Below, piece by piece: positions 35,774-44,319 of a stretch of DNA of 64,000 bases. Position 1 is the first letter of the stretch; each line of letters starts with the position of its first letter. Below the pieces are notes generated by a model, which ran no database searches, had not been told where the DNA came from, and saw only the letters and a program-made list of their open reading frames with translations. Location: contig JACVQJ010000013.1 of the NCBI GenBank assembly GCA_015661075.1, positions 54,302-118,301 of the forward strand, written 5' to 3'. A program made the position numbers and the translations under genes. Origin of the DNA: Parachlamydiales bacterium (GTDB lineage Bacteria > Chlamydiota > Chlamydiia > Chlamydiales > SM23-39).

Positions 35774-36555
35774 TGAACTGCAGCAGATCGGCGAAGATCT
35801 TAGTCCACGTATCCAATCGACAAAAAGATCTAAAGATATCGCCGATCGCTGTTCGTGCGTTGGTCCGCTGTGTTCTTGACAATGAAAAAACCGCGTGCCA
35901 AGAGATCTCGGTTTATTTTGTCACTGAACGCAGAATCTGTGAATTGCATCGCGAATTTTTTAACGACCCCACCCCCACCGATTGCATCACATTCCCGATC
36001 GACAAGGAAACCCTCGGCGAAATCTTCGTTTGCCCCAAAACAGCCATTCGCTATACCGGGAGAGATTCAAAAATCGGGAATAGGCAAGGAGGCTGCTTGA
36101 ATTTGTGTCAGGCAAAGCCGGTGCCGAGGGAGCTCAACTTATATAAGTTGGGCGACCGAGGCAGACACAAAGGCAACGCAAAGCCGACGCTGCCTAAACC
36201 GATTTTTGAACGCACTGCTTGCCGCAATCCCACCCCTTCAGGGGTGGGTCTAGGCAAGCTATTTGATGGCGCGGTAAGCGGCGATAGCCGCACCGCATCA
36301 TTAAGCGGAGAAAGAATCTCCTCCTTTCAAGGAGGAGTTCTTCAATCACGAGCGGTATACACAGAACCCACCCAAGCGGATCCATACGAAGAAGTTGCCT
36401 TATACATCATCCATGGCATCCTGCACCTCTTGGGCTACGGCGATTTAATGCCGGATCAGCGACGGATCATGCGGAAAAAAGAAAAAAAGTGTATGTCTTA
36501 TTCTAAAGAATTTATTGCCGAGCTCGAACCTGATGATCTCCGTTTTTCTACTTGA
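35773..36555 (+). CDS. ybeY: endoribonuclease YbeY with a roughly 100-residue in-frame insertion
   Basis: YbeY is a metal-dependent RNase for 16S rRNA maturation and ribosome quality control. Residues 1-95 (VYFVTERRICELHREFFNDP, TDCITFPID, GEIFVCPKTA) and 205-240 (EEVALYIIHGILHLLGYG) are normal YbeY. Residues about 97-200 are foreign: they are encoded by two palindromic elements (36066-36210 and 36208-36344) placed back to back and kept in frame. The protein is 260 residues against about 155 usual. The metal motif HGILHLLGYGD keeps two His (214, 218), but the third ligand is Asp 224 instead of His. The insert falls in the loop before the catalytic helix, so activity may survive. A frameshift or stop is absent. 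Confidence 0.88.
   Translation: MNCSRSAKILVHVSNRQKDLKISPIAVRALVRCVLDNEKTACQEISVYFVTERRICELHREFFNDPTPTDCITFPIDKETLGEIFVCPKTAIRYTGRDSKIGNRQGGCLNLCQAKPVPRELNLYKLGDRGRHKGNAKPTLPKPIFERTACRNPTPSGVGLGKLFDGAVSGDSRTASLSGERISSFQGGVLQSRAVYTEPTQADPYEEVALYIIHGILHLLGYGDLMPDQRRIMRKKEKKCMSYSKEFIAELEPDDLRFST
36066..36210. repeat. palindromic element inserted in ybeY (first of two)
   Basis: TTCAAAAATCGG (36066-36078) pairs with CCGATTTTTGAA (ending 36210), and AGGCA/TGCCT extend the arms. Inside are TTGTGTC/GACACAA and an AACTTATATAAGTT palindrome. It is of the same long-armed type as 15301-15484 and 18129-18310. Confidence 0.8.
36208..36344 (-). repeat. dispersed element A inserted in ybeY (second of two)
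   Basis: Reverse-complement match to 46917-47056. It contains GAACGCACTGCTTGCCGC, the CCCACCCCTTCAGGGGTGGG hairpin, a GCGGTAAGCGGC/GCCGCACCGC segment and the terminal CTCCTCCTTTCAAGGAGGAG hairpin. All of it is read through as coding sequence. Confidence 0.85.
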
Positions 36556-37873
36556 AAGCCCCTTGCCAACTCTATTTTTGCTATTCGGCACGCTTTTTAT
36601 GACGATGCTGAGTGCCTCGATCCTTCGGCTGGGCCGGATCAAATCGAAGGAGATCCTGCAAAGCTCTTTCTTTTTCTTTCAGCCGCTGCTCAGGCGCTTC
36701 TTTCCCCGCCATGAATGGGACACCCTTCATGTGGCGATCGGGCAAAGTAAAAACATTTTTCAGCTACTCTATACGTTGAGCGGTTTTTTCTATTTAACGA
36801 CCTCAGTCCCCTATTTTCGGGAGCTATTGAGCGATGCCCCCTCCTCGCATGATTGGCCTCCGCTGATCCTGGCCGCAAGCACTCTTCTCAGCCTGTGGCT
36901 GATCTGCGACTTCCTCTCCCGCCTGATTGCCAGCGCATGGCCGCGTTTTACCCTGAAATTCTGCGCTCCTTTCTCCTCATTCTTTCTTTTACTCGCGTTT
37001 CCCCTTGTCAGCCTGTTGCTCCATCTCACTCATGGCATCGTCCGGAAGGTGCAGGCAGATGAGGAGGCAGCCGAATTCATGCCCACCCGCGCCCAGATCA
37101 AGGAGCTCATCCGCGAATCCGAACTGCAGCACCATCTCGATCCATTCGATCAAAAGCTGATCAGCTCATTTGTCAATTTTCGAGAGCGGGTGGCTAAGGA
37201 AATCATGGTGCCCCGCGTCGATATTTTCAGTCTCAATACCGAAACTTCGATCCGCGAGGCCGGCCATATGCTGTCCAAGCAGGAATACAGCCGGATTCCC
37301 GTCTACCGCGATTCTCTCGATCAGATCGTCGGCGTCGTTCTCTACAAGGATCTTTTAAAGTTTTATACAGATCCACCGGCCGGCACAATCACTTTGGACT
37401 CCCCCATCGAATCGCTGGCCAAACCGGTTATTTATGCACCGGAAAATAAAAAGATCGCCCATCTTCTGCAGGAATTTCGCAATAAGCAGATCCACATGGC
37501 GATCATTGTCGACGAATATGGCGGGACGGAAGGGATTGTCACCATCGAAGACATTTTGGAAGAACTGGTCGGCGAGATCGAGGACGAGTACGATATCGGC
37601 GAAGACCAGCCCTATTATGCGCTCCCTGACGGGAGCTGGGTCGTCGACGCCAAGATGAATATTCTCGACATCGAAGAGCAGCTGAGCATTCGAATTCCGC
37701 CTCATGCGGAATATGAAACGATCGGCGGCTATGTATTCCATTGCGCCGGCACGATTCCGGCCAAGGGTTGGCGGCTCATGCACGATGAGTTCGATCTCGA
37801 AGTGATCAGCTCCAACGAGCGGTCGGTCAAAAAGATCAAAATCATTCCCCATCCCCACGTCCAGGAAGCATAA
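36533..37873 (+). CDS. CNNM/CorC-type transporter-like protein with CBS pair ('hemolysin' TlyC family)
   Basis: A 446-residue membrane protein. Four hydrophobic segments (residues about 5-25, 65-85, 100-120 and 140-165) make the DUF21-type membrane domain. Then come the IMVPRVDIFSLN segment, two CBS motifs (residues about 220-340; EYSRIPVYRDSLDQIVGVV) and a C-terminal CorC/HlyC domain (IIVDEYGGTEGIVTIEDILEE is the linking segment). These proteins are linked to magnesium/cobalt export; the hemolysin name is historical. I place the start at ATG 36533, overlapping ybeY, as in Chlamydia where the two are neighbours. Confidence 0.88.
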   Translation: MISVFLLESPLPTLFLLFGTLFMTMLSASILRLGRIKSKEILQSSFFFFQPLLRRFFPRHEWDTLHVAIGQSKNIFQLLYTLSGFFYLTTSVPYFRELLSDAPSSHDWPPLILAASTLLSLWLICDFLSRLIASAWPRFTLKFCAPFSSFFLLLAFPLVSLLLHLTHGIVRKVQADEEAAEFMPTRAQIKELIRESELQHHLDPFDQKLISSFVNFRERVAKEIMVPRVDIFSLNTETSIREAGHMLSKQEYSRIPVYRDSLDQIVGVVLYKDLLKFYTDPPAGTITLDSPIESLAKPVIYAPENKKIAHLLQEFRNKQIHMAIIVDEYGGTEGIVTIEDILEELVGEIEDEYDIGEDQPYYALPDGSWVVDAKMNILDIEEQLSIRIPPHAEYETIGGYVFHCAGTIPAKGWRLMHDEFDLEVISSNERSVKKIKIIPHPHVQEA

Positions 37874-37944
37874 TTAGCTTGCTATTGGGAACTCTCTTCA
37901 ACTAATTTGGTTGTCCCAAATTTAGAACAGGGCTAAAAACTACC

Positions 37945-39867
37945 ATGATTGATTGTCCCAACGTTGCCACCTATCAATATCCTGTCGAGAGAGCGACCGA
38001 ATACCACTACTATGTCGAAGGGAAAACCAACACTTTTTCCCCAATCAATGTCACATTATACCAAAGCCCCATCCCCTTCTGGATCAAACCAATATCTATT
38101 AGCAAGCCGTCAAATTCCTTCAGTCTCGATGAGCCGAACAATCCGAATCTTTTAATAGACAATCAGGTTGACATCGCCTCAGACACAGACTATATCCACC
38201 ATGCATTCAAAATCTGGAATGCTTTCGATGCAAACGATCTCTCCAACCTGGAAATCTCCTTCGATCCGGCGCTGCAGGCACTGACCATCCATGAATGCAA
38301 AGTCTACCGCCAGGGAAAATGGATCGACAAACTGGATATGAACGAAATTCGCATCATTCAGCGCGAAGAAGAGCTCGAGGACAATATCTATGACGGTCAA
38401 CTATCTGCCCTTCTGTTTTTGGAAGACATTCGGGAAGGAGATCTGCTTGAATATTCCTATTCGACAAAAGCGACTGTCATCGACAAGTTTTCGTGTTATT
38501 TTCCCCTCCAATTCCAGCAGCGATGGGAAAAATACTACGGACGGATCGTCAAAGCGCCCCATCAGACATTGCGTACGCAGATCAACCCGACGGATTTCGA
38601 TTGCAACTACAAAGAAAGCGATGAGGAACTTTCATGGCTCATCGAGCCTTGCGTGCCCTACAAAAAAGAGAGCGATCTGCCTCCGGGATATCCGATCAGA
38701 GCCACACTGGAGGTCACTGAATACCGCGATTGGAATGAAGTTGCTTCCACAGAAGCTCTATTATACCCTCTTAACCCCGCTTTTGATCGCGATCCGGAAG
38801 TGATTCAATTGGTGAACACCTGGAAAACCAGTTCATCAGGCCCCGAGGAACGGGCCGTCAAAGCGCTTCACTTTGTTCAGGATGAGATCCGCTATCTGGG
38901 GATGGAAGAAGGGATCTCAAAAATAAAACCGGCCGATCCATTGGTCACACTGAAAAAGCGCTTTGGCGACTGCAAGTGCAAAACACAGCTTCTGCGCGCG
39001 TTTCTCGCTCTTCTCGATCTCCCGTCCGACCCATGCCTGGTCCATAGCGAACGGCAAGACAGTTTGAAAAACCACCTTCCTAGCCCCATGTTCTTCAATC
39101 ATGTGATTGTACGGCTGGAATGCGGAGGAAAAACTTTCTACATCGATCCGACCGTGATGTATCAGGGCGGAGGATTGGAGCAGATGGATTTTCCCTACGG
39201 AGCCGGTCTGGTCATTTCGGACAAAACCCAGGATCTCGATGAAATTTCCATGCCGATCGTCTTCCCGGAAATCGAAAGCCATACCATTTTTGATATACGG
39301 AAAGGTCTTGACGTCGAGATGAAAATCAACCTTCATTTTAAGGGAAAAGAAGCGAACTTCTCGCGCTATATGCTGAAAAAAAGGGGGCTAAACAAATTCT
39401 CCGAATACCATTTGCAAGGGTTCACGAGCCAATTTGACGATTACAAGGTCATAACGCCGTTTAAGATTGACGACAACCGCGAAGCGAACGAGCTGATGGC
39501 TACAGCAACGCTGCGCTTGAAAAACCCCTGGAAATCCAGTTCACAAAGCAATAGCTTCCTATACATTCCATGCTTTCTTTCCGATTATATCAACCAGCCC
39601 ATCGATATGGATCGGAGCTGCCCCTTAAAACTGCCCGATGCTAGAACCAGGGAAACGATCGAGGTGCATGGCGGAAGCCTTGACACCCCATCGGATACGA
39701 TCGAGCATAAGGCTTTTACCTTTAGCACGAACGCATCGAGAAGCGATCGCATCGAATGCGAACTAATGACTCATCTCAATGTGTTGGATCCAAAAGATCT
39801 ACCCTCGTTTTGCGAAAAACTGAACGAGGCATCCCAGGCCATGGAAATTTTCGTGGATAAAAACTAA
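37945..39867 (+). CDS. DUF3857 and transglutaminase-like domain protein
   Basis: A 640-residue protein without signal peptide or membrane helix. The N-terminal half is a DUF3857-type beta domain (FDPALQALTIHECKVYRQGKW). Then comes a transglutaminase-like core with RYLGMEEGISKIKPADPL, catalytic Cys 343 in KRFGDCKCKTQLLRAFL, His 386 in FFNHVIVRL and Asp 401 in YIDPT, so the Cys-His-Asp triad is intact. Members of this family are usually exported or membrane-anchored; lack of a leader here is unusual and leaves a cytosolic or type III-secreted role open. A peptidase-like or cross-linking activity is possible. The substrate is unknown. Confidence 0.82.
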   Translation: MIDCPNVATYQYPVERATEYHYYVEGKTNTFSPINVTLYQSPIPFWIKPISISKPSNSFSLDEPNNPNLLIDNQVDIASDTDYIHHAFKIWNAFDANDLSNLEISFDPALQALTIHECKVYRQGKWIDKLDMNEIRIIQREEELEDNIYDGQLSALLFLEDIREGDLLEYSYSTKATVIDKFSCYFPLQFQQRWEKYYGRIVKAPHQTLRTQINPTDFDCNYKESDEELSWLIEPCVPYKKESDLPPGYPIRATLEVTEYRDWNEVASTEALLYPLNPAFDRDPEVIQLVNTWKTSSSGPEERAVKALHFVQDEIRYLGMEEGISKIKPADPLVTLKKRFGDCKCKTQLLRAFLALLDLPSDPCLVHSERQDSLKNHLPSPMFFNHVIVRLECGGKTFYIDPTVMYQGGGLEQMDFPYGAGLVISDKTQDLDEISMPIVFPEIESHTIFDIRKGLDVEMKINLHFKGKEANFSRYMLKKRGLNKFSEYHLQGFTSQFDDYKVITPFKIDDNREANELMATATLRLKNPWKSSSQSNSFLYIPCFLSDYINQPIDMDRSCPLKLPDARTRETIEVHGGSLDTPSDTIEHKAFTFSTNASRSDRIECELMTHLNVLDPKDLPSFCEKLNEASQAMEIFVDKN

Positions 39868-39946
39868 TCTTGTAAAAAACCAACAATTACAAAACCGCAG
39901 AGGAATCCATGATTTTTCATAGACAAGCGGTTGCTATATTTTTACA

Positions 39947-40013
39947 ACCACAGAGATAGACACCACAGAGCGGAGATGTAACGCATTGTCTCTGTGGTTC
40001 TTATCTCTGTGGT
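39947..40013. terminator. inverted-repeat hairpin between convergent genes
   Basis: ACCACAGAGATA (39947) pairs with TATCTCTGTGGT (to 40013), and an inner ACCACAGAG/CTCTGTGGT pair lies within. It lies between the convergent DUF3857 gene and the glycosyltransferase gene and may serve as a bidirectional terminator. A fragment of element A (TTGAAGAACTCCTCCTTCAA, 40053-40072) follows it. Confidence 0.6.
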
Positions 40014-40077
40014 AATATTTCTTTCCCTTCGTCTGCAGCAGCCTTTGATTCTTTGAAGAACTCCTCCTTCAAAACTG

Positions 40078-41145
40078 TTACAACGCCAATCGTTTGTTGA
40101 CCCGCTCTTTCAACTCAGCAGGCAGCTGATCGCTTTTCAATACCTGCCGGTAAGCATCCGCGCTTTCCTGGAACCGATTGATCGCAAACGCACAGTCTGC
40201 AAAAAGAAGCCGCAATGAGTAGTCATAGACCCAATGAAACGCATGGACGCTCAGATCGGTGGTTCTGGGAATGCTCAAGGCGTATTGCGCGATCAAGTAT
40301 CCCAAAAAATGCCATCCCTTTTGATAAAAAAATTGCCCGAGGCGCTCGAGAGGTTCCGCCCGCGAGCTGTTATATTGAAATGCCAACAAGTAACTGCCGA
40401 TAATCCTGTCATCGTCCATTTTTAGCAGATCCTGAACATATCCGATGCATAGGAGAGAAATATACACCTCCCCTTTCTCACCGCCCATCGACACCCGTTT
40501 TTCAAAATTTTTGAGAGCCAGAGGAAACTCTCTGGCATTGAAATAGCTTTGGGCCAAATAAAACACATATCGGGCATTGGCCGGATCTTTTTGCAGCGCT
40601 TTTTCTAACACTTCGGCATCTTTCAAAAACTTGTTCGGATCTGAAAAACGATGGCCGTCCCTGGGCCGGAAATCAATGATGGCATCATGCAAAGCGCCGC
40701 CTTCCATCTCTTGAGAATTGATCACGGATTCATGGACGACGCCATCCCATTTCCAACCCGGGTGGCGATCGACGAGATGAATGCGAAAATGCTCGGTATC
40801 CAACCCAACTGATTTGATCACATAAAACGATTTACTCAAGTGATTTTTATCGAAAGGCTTCGTCAATACGAGTTGCTCATCGGCGTCGATGAAAAGCGTA
40901 TAGTCGGCCTTGCCGCGGGCCAACCCAAGCGCCTCATTGCGATTATGGGCAAAATCGATCCAGGGACGCTCAAAAAGCTCTCCGGGAATATCTTTCATCG
41001 CCTGACGGATAATCGCCTGCGTTCCGTCAGACGATCCCGTATCGACAATCACCCAATAGTCGATGATATTTTTCACTGACGACAAGCATCTCTCAATAAC
41101 CTTGCTTTCATCCCTCACAATCATGTTTAAACAAATCGTTTTCAT
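40078..41145 (-). CDS. family 2 glycosyltransferase with TPR-like C-terminal region
   Basis: A 355-residue protein. The N-terminal GT-A domain has ICLNMIVRDESKVIERCLSS and WVIVDTGSSDGTQAII, and the metal-binding DADEQL motif near residue 87. The C-terminal half (residues 185-350) is made of helix pairs like tetratricopeptide repeats (LQKDPANARYVFYLAQSYFN, ALKNFEKRV). No membrane helix is seen. Such enzymes usually transfer sugars to surface glycans or proteins; donor and acceptor are unknown. It is monocistronic. Confidence 0.85.
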   Translation of the reverse strand: MKTICLNMIVRDESKVIERCLSSVKNIIDYWVIVDTGSSDGTQAIIRQAMKDIPGELFERPWIDFAHNRNEALGLARGKADYTLFIDADEQLVLTKPFDKNHLSKSFYVIKSVGLDTEHFRIHLVDRHPGWKWDGVVHESVINSQEMEGGALHDAIIDFRPRDGHRFSDPNKFLKDAEVLEKALQKDPANARYVFYLAQSYFNAREFPLALKNFEKRVSMGGEKGEVYISLLCIGYVQDLLKMDDDRIIGSYLLAFQYNSSRAEPLERLGQFFYQKGWHFLGYLIAQYALSIPRTTDLSVHAFHWVYDYSLRLLFADCAFAINRFQESADAYRQVLKSDQLPAELKERVNKRLAL

Positions 41146-41257
41146 TATTTAATTACCCAACATTTATCATACAACAGAATAAACAATAACAAATTTATCA
41201 CAACCAAAATTAAACACGGAATTACTCAACATTCAAAAAAAACGTAATAATAAATAT

Positions 41258-41287
41258 TTGAAAAAAATCAACCCAGTTAGCTATAAT
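41258..41287 (+). promoter_or_regulatory. sigma-70-like promoter for the 41319 gene
   Basis: TTGAAA (41258-41263) and TATAAT (41282-41287) are spaced by 18 bases in an AT-rich stretch. A start of transcription near 41294 would leave a leader of about 25 bases that contains the GGAGG binding site. Confidence 0.6.
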
Positions 41288-41318
41288 ATTTACCATAAAA
41301 TTTCCAAACTGGAGGTAT

Positions 41319-42656
41319 ATGTCGGTCGTCGCAAGTTGGACCATTCACCAGACTGAGGTATCCGTTCATCAAGATCAGGATCGTTTGAAATTCTCATCGA
41401 AGTCGAACGGTGAGATGAATGAAGGGCATCTCGATCTGTACTCTTACGATACTGCGTCCGCATGCCGTCTGATCCAGATATACCATAGTGTTATCGAGAC
41501 ACATCTGAAAGAGGCGATCATCGCTTCCTCATTTTTACCTATTTTTAGCTGGGATAAGATCGCCGTACTCAGGGACGACCGGTATTTAAAAGCAGCGGAC
41601 GTACAAGTCGCATTGTTTGGGAGAATTGATCGGGAAGCCAGAAAAATTCTCGATGCACATTGGGGAATTTATACTGATTCCAATAAGAGCTCCGAGCGAT
41701 TTGAGATCGGCGATGCAGCGGATGGGGTCACACAATGTTTGCAGAATGCCCCGATTTCTGATGCAGCAAACATCGAAGAAATGACCCAATTCGCAAACTT
41801 TTTCACTGTAGTCTTGACGCTATATCCCGATAACAAAATTCAATCTGTCGCATTGTTAAAGTTATGGAAGCCATCAGCGTCTCTATTCACGAGCCTGTTC
41901 GATCGATTTGTAGTATTAGATGAGGATCATTGGGCCGTTACTGTCGTAAGCGCCAAAGACTATAGCTGTAGATGCTGTGAAAAGGGGATTATTCCATCGA
42001 GCGGTCATGCGCTGATTGCCTATGAAGGCGTGAAAGACGGGAGACAATTTCGAAACTTTGCGCACATTACGACGCAAGCTAATGAAGACGATCCGGTCGA
42101 TAGAAAGCGAAAACCCAATGAAGCGCGGGTCAACATTCTTGAAAACAAACGGATCCGAAATCTGATCAATGGGCCAACGTGGCCGCGACCAAAAATTGAC
42201 GTTGAAAAAATGCTCATACCAATTAAAGAAGCAGAAAAAAAACACCTTTATGTTCCATTTGCAAAGACCAAAGATATTTGTGCAGCCATAGCTCCCACAG
42301 CCACTTTAGCCGCCTCTGCGACCAAAGTGGCTTCTCAATGCCTAATTGTGATCGTGAGTATCGGATGTTACCTAACTCCTGCCAGCACGGCAATGGCCGC
42401 ACTGGCCACTGTAGCAAGAACGTACTTTTGCACAACCCTTTGGGTGGTACCGCCAATTCTTTTAACCCGATCGATCAGAGACAATCTCAAGCTCAACGCG
42501 GATCGTTTAAATTGTGTGCATTGGATGAAAGATCAACTGCCGGCATCGGGTATAATGATCAGCGGTCCAAATAATTCAATTCTTACAGCCAATGGATTCG
42601 TTGAATACCTCAACGCCAATCCCGGTGCAGTTAGCATTAGAGGTCAAAACATATGA
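41319..42656 (+). CDS. hypothetical protein with C-terminal hydrophobic region
   Basis: No family recognised. A 445-residue protein with a GGAGG seven bases ahead of ATG 41319. Residues 1-310 are hydrophilic, with scattered cysteines (CRCCEKG near 210) and a GHALIAYEGVKDGRQF segment that may be a small beta domain. Residues about 325-390 contain two Ala/Val-rich hydrophobic stretches (VASQCLIVIVSIGCYL and AMAALATVARTYF) before a polar end. It overlaps the following hypothetical gene by 4 bases, so the two products may act together. A type III-secreted membrane effector would fit but is unproven. Confidence 0.6.
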   Translation: MSVVASWTIHQTEVSVHQDQDRLKFSSKSNGEMNEGHLDLYSYDTASACRLIQIYHSVIETHLKEAIIASSFLPIFSWDKIAVLRDDRYLKAADVQVALFGRIDREARKILDAHWGIYTDSNKSSERFEIGDAADGVTQCLQNAPISDAANIEEMTQFANFFTVVLTLYPDNKIQSVALLKLWKPSASLFTSLFDRFVVLDEDHWAVTVVSAKDYSCRCCEKGIIPSSGHALIAYEGVKDGRQFRNFAHITTQANEDDPVDRKRKPNEARVNILENKRIRNLINGPTWPRPKIDVEKMLIPIKEAEKKHLYVPFAKTKDICAAIAPTATLAASATKVASQCLIVIVSIGCYLTPASTAMAALATVARTYFCTTLWVVPPILLTRSIRDNLKLNADRLNCVHWMKDQLPASGIMISGPNNSILTANGFVEYLNANPGAVSIRGQNI

Positions 42657-43309
42657 CAATGTCTTTACAAAACTTTATAAACACCCGCGACATTTCCCAT
42701 GAATTGGAAAATGTACATGAAATGCTTAAAAACACGAATGTTGGCGTTAACTTTTGGGGTACGCGAGAAGTGAGATCAATCGGAATGAAAGCGTCAACGA
42801 CTCTCGACAAACTTTCAGAAAAAGTTGTGCAAGCCGCACGCCAGCGATGTTTAGCACGTGATCTAACTTTAACTGATCGCTGCACTGGATTTGAAATCAC
42901 CGGCATATTGCAGGATTTTTATCAAAATAGCGATGTGGAAATCGCCAATCGTTGTTTTATTACAAGACTTTTGGCCCATCTCCGAGAGTTCACCTTTTTT
43001 GGAAAACCGACTCGACTAGGCATCGTGGGTGAAGACGATATTTTATATTTACACGGCTGTTTACGGGATTTTCGTTGTTATAATCAACAACAGTTTAAGG
43101 AACAATTTCCATTATTTAGCGAATGGCCGCTTTGCATGGAAATCACAGAAGCAATAGAGGGCGACTTTGATTCGCCAGATTGCAGCCTTATTGTATATGA
43201 AAAAGTAATCAGAAAAACGCTGAGCGAAGAAAATGAGGCCGGCGATCTTACCCCATCTGACCATGAAACAATTGACAGCGTGGAAATACATCCAGTCCAA
43301 AACGTTTAA
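42653..43309 (+). CDS. hypothetical protein, second gene of a two-gene operon
   Basis: No family recognised. A 218-residue soluble protein with no leader or membrane segment. The start ATG overlaps the stop of the preceding gene as ATGA, so translation is coupled. The N-terminal 90 residues are helical, the middle has aromatic-rich loops (DFRCYNQQQFKEQFPLF), and the end is acidic. A close partner, possibly a chaperone or immunity-like factor for the upstream protein, is one reading of the arrangement; there is no direct evidence. Its stop codon touches a long palindrome. Confidence 0.6.
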   Translation: MTMSLQNFINTRDISHELENVHEMLKNTNVGVNFWGTREVRSIGMKASTTLDKLSEKVVQAARQRCLARDLTLTDRCTGFEITGILQDFYQNSDVEIANRCFITRLLAHLREFTFFGKPTRLGIVGEDDILYLHGCLRDFRCYNQQQFKEQFPLFSEWPLCMEITEAIEGDFDSPDCSLIVYEKVIRKTLSEENEAGDLTPSDHETIDSVEIHPVQNV

Positions 43310-43397
43310 ACTCGACTTTGTAACTTTTTAGACCCGAAGGCCTCGAGATATTTGTTCTCGGGGCCTTCGGGTCTAAAAAGTTGCAAAGTCGAGTTAA
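43308..43397. repeat. 90-bp near-perfect palindrome after the two-gene hypothetical operon
   Basis: The left arm AACTCGACTTTGTAAC... (from 43309) and right arm ending GCAAAGTCGAGTT are complementary over about 35 bases with two mismatches. The loop, TCGAGATATTTGTTCTCGG, is short. Half of the same element is found at 30196-30252. It could also act as a strong terminator. Confidence 0.88.
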
Positions 43398-43434
43398 AGA
43401 GTGATAAAATCACCATTCGATAGGATAGAGATTG

Positions 43435-44319
43435 ATGGATCCATATGAATCGGTGATTAGCGATTTTCTCGATTACATTCGCTCGGAAAAGGGCTTATCA
43501 GCCCATACGATCGAAGCCTATGGACGCGATTTGCGCCACTTTGCCAGCTTTCTAAAAGAAGGCACCTGTGGATCTTTTTGCGAGGCCACCGGAGAATCGA
43601 TCTATGGATTTTTAGCCCGTTTAAGAGAAAAAAACTATGCGACGTCCAGCATTTGCCGCACGCTCGTCGCCGTAAAGGTCTTTTACCGATTTTTAAAGAA
43701 AGAGGGCCTGGCCCCGATTGATTTGGGCCGCTATTTCGAAACACCCAAGATGTGGCAGCTGATCCCCGAGGTCATGACCATGTCGGAGGTCGATCAGCTT
43801 CTCGCGCAGCCTCAGACAGATGATTTCATCGGCTCGCGCGACAAAGCCATTCTGGAGCTTCTCTACGCCACGGGCATGCGCGTCTCCGAGATGTGCTCTT
43901 TGCGAATCAACGACCTTTCGGATTCGTTCGTCAAAGTGAAGGGCAAGGGGCGCAAGGAGCGGCTCATCCCCGTTGGCCGGAGGGCCATCGAGGCGATCGA
44001 TCATTATCTCATCCATTTCCGCGGAAAGGTCGATGATCCGGATGCGCCATTGTTCATCTCCCAAAAGGGAAAGAGGATCCACCGGATCAGCGTCTGGTCG
44101 CGGATTCGGTCATATGCGAAATCAGCACAGATCGACAAGGCGATTTCGCCTCATACGCTGCGCCATTCCTTTGCCACCCATTTGCTGGAAAATGGCGCGG
44201 ATCTGCGCTTGATTCAGGACATGCTGGGGCATGAAGATATCGGCACGACCGACCGCTATACACATCTGGCCAATAGCCATGTGAAGACCGCCTTCCAGAC
44301 ATTCCACCCGCGGCCCTGA
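43435..44319 (+). CDS. xerD: tyrosine site-specific recombinase XerD
   Basis: A 294-residue recombinase of the XerC/XerD type that resolves chromosome dimers at dif. The N-terminal SAM-like domain is FLDYIRSEKGLSAHTIEAY. The catalytic residues are Arg in TGMRVSEMCSL, Lys in VKGKGRKERLIP, HTLRHSFATHLL (His, Arg), the His in LGHEDIGTTDRYTHL, and the Tyr of that last segment. I call it XerD rather than XerC from the N-terminal pattern, with moderate confidence. The start is ATG 43435 with AGGA upstream. It converges on the ATPase gene with no gap. Confidence 0.88.
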   Translation: MDPYESVISDFLDYIRSEKGLSAHTIEAYGRDLRHFASFLKEGTCGSFCEATGESIYGFLARLREKNYATSSICRTLVAVKVFYRFLKKEGLAPIDLGRYFETPKMWQLIPEVMTMSEVDQLLAQPQTDDFIGSRDKAILELLYATGMRVSEMCSLRINDLSDSFVKVKGKGRKERLIPVGRRAIEAIDHYLIHFRGKVDDPDAPLFISQKGKRIHRISVWSRIRSYAKSAQIDKAISPHTLRHSFATHLLENGADLRLIQDMLGHEDIGTTDRYTHLANSHVKTAFQTFHPRP

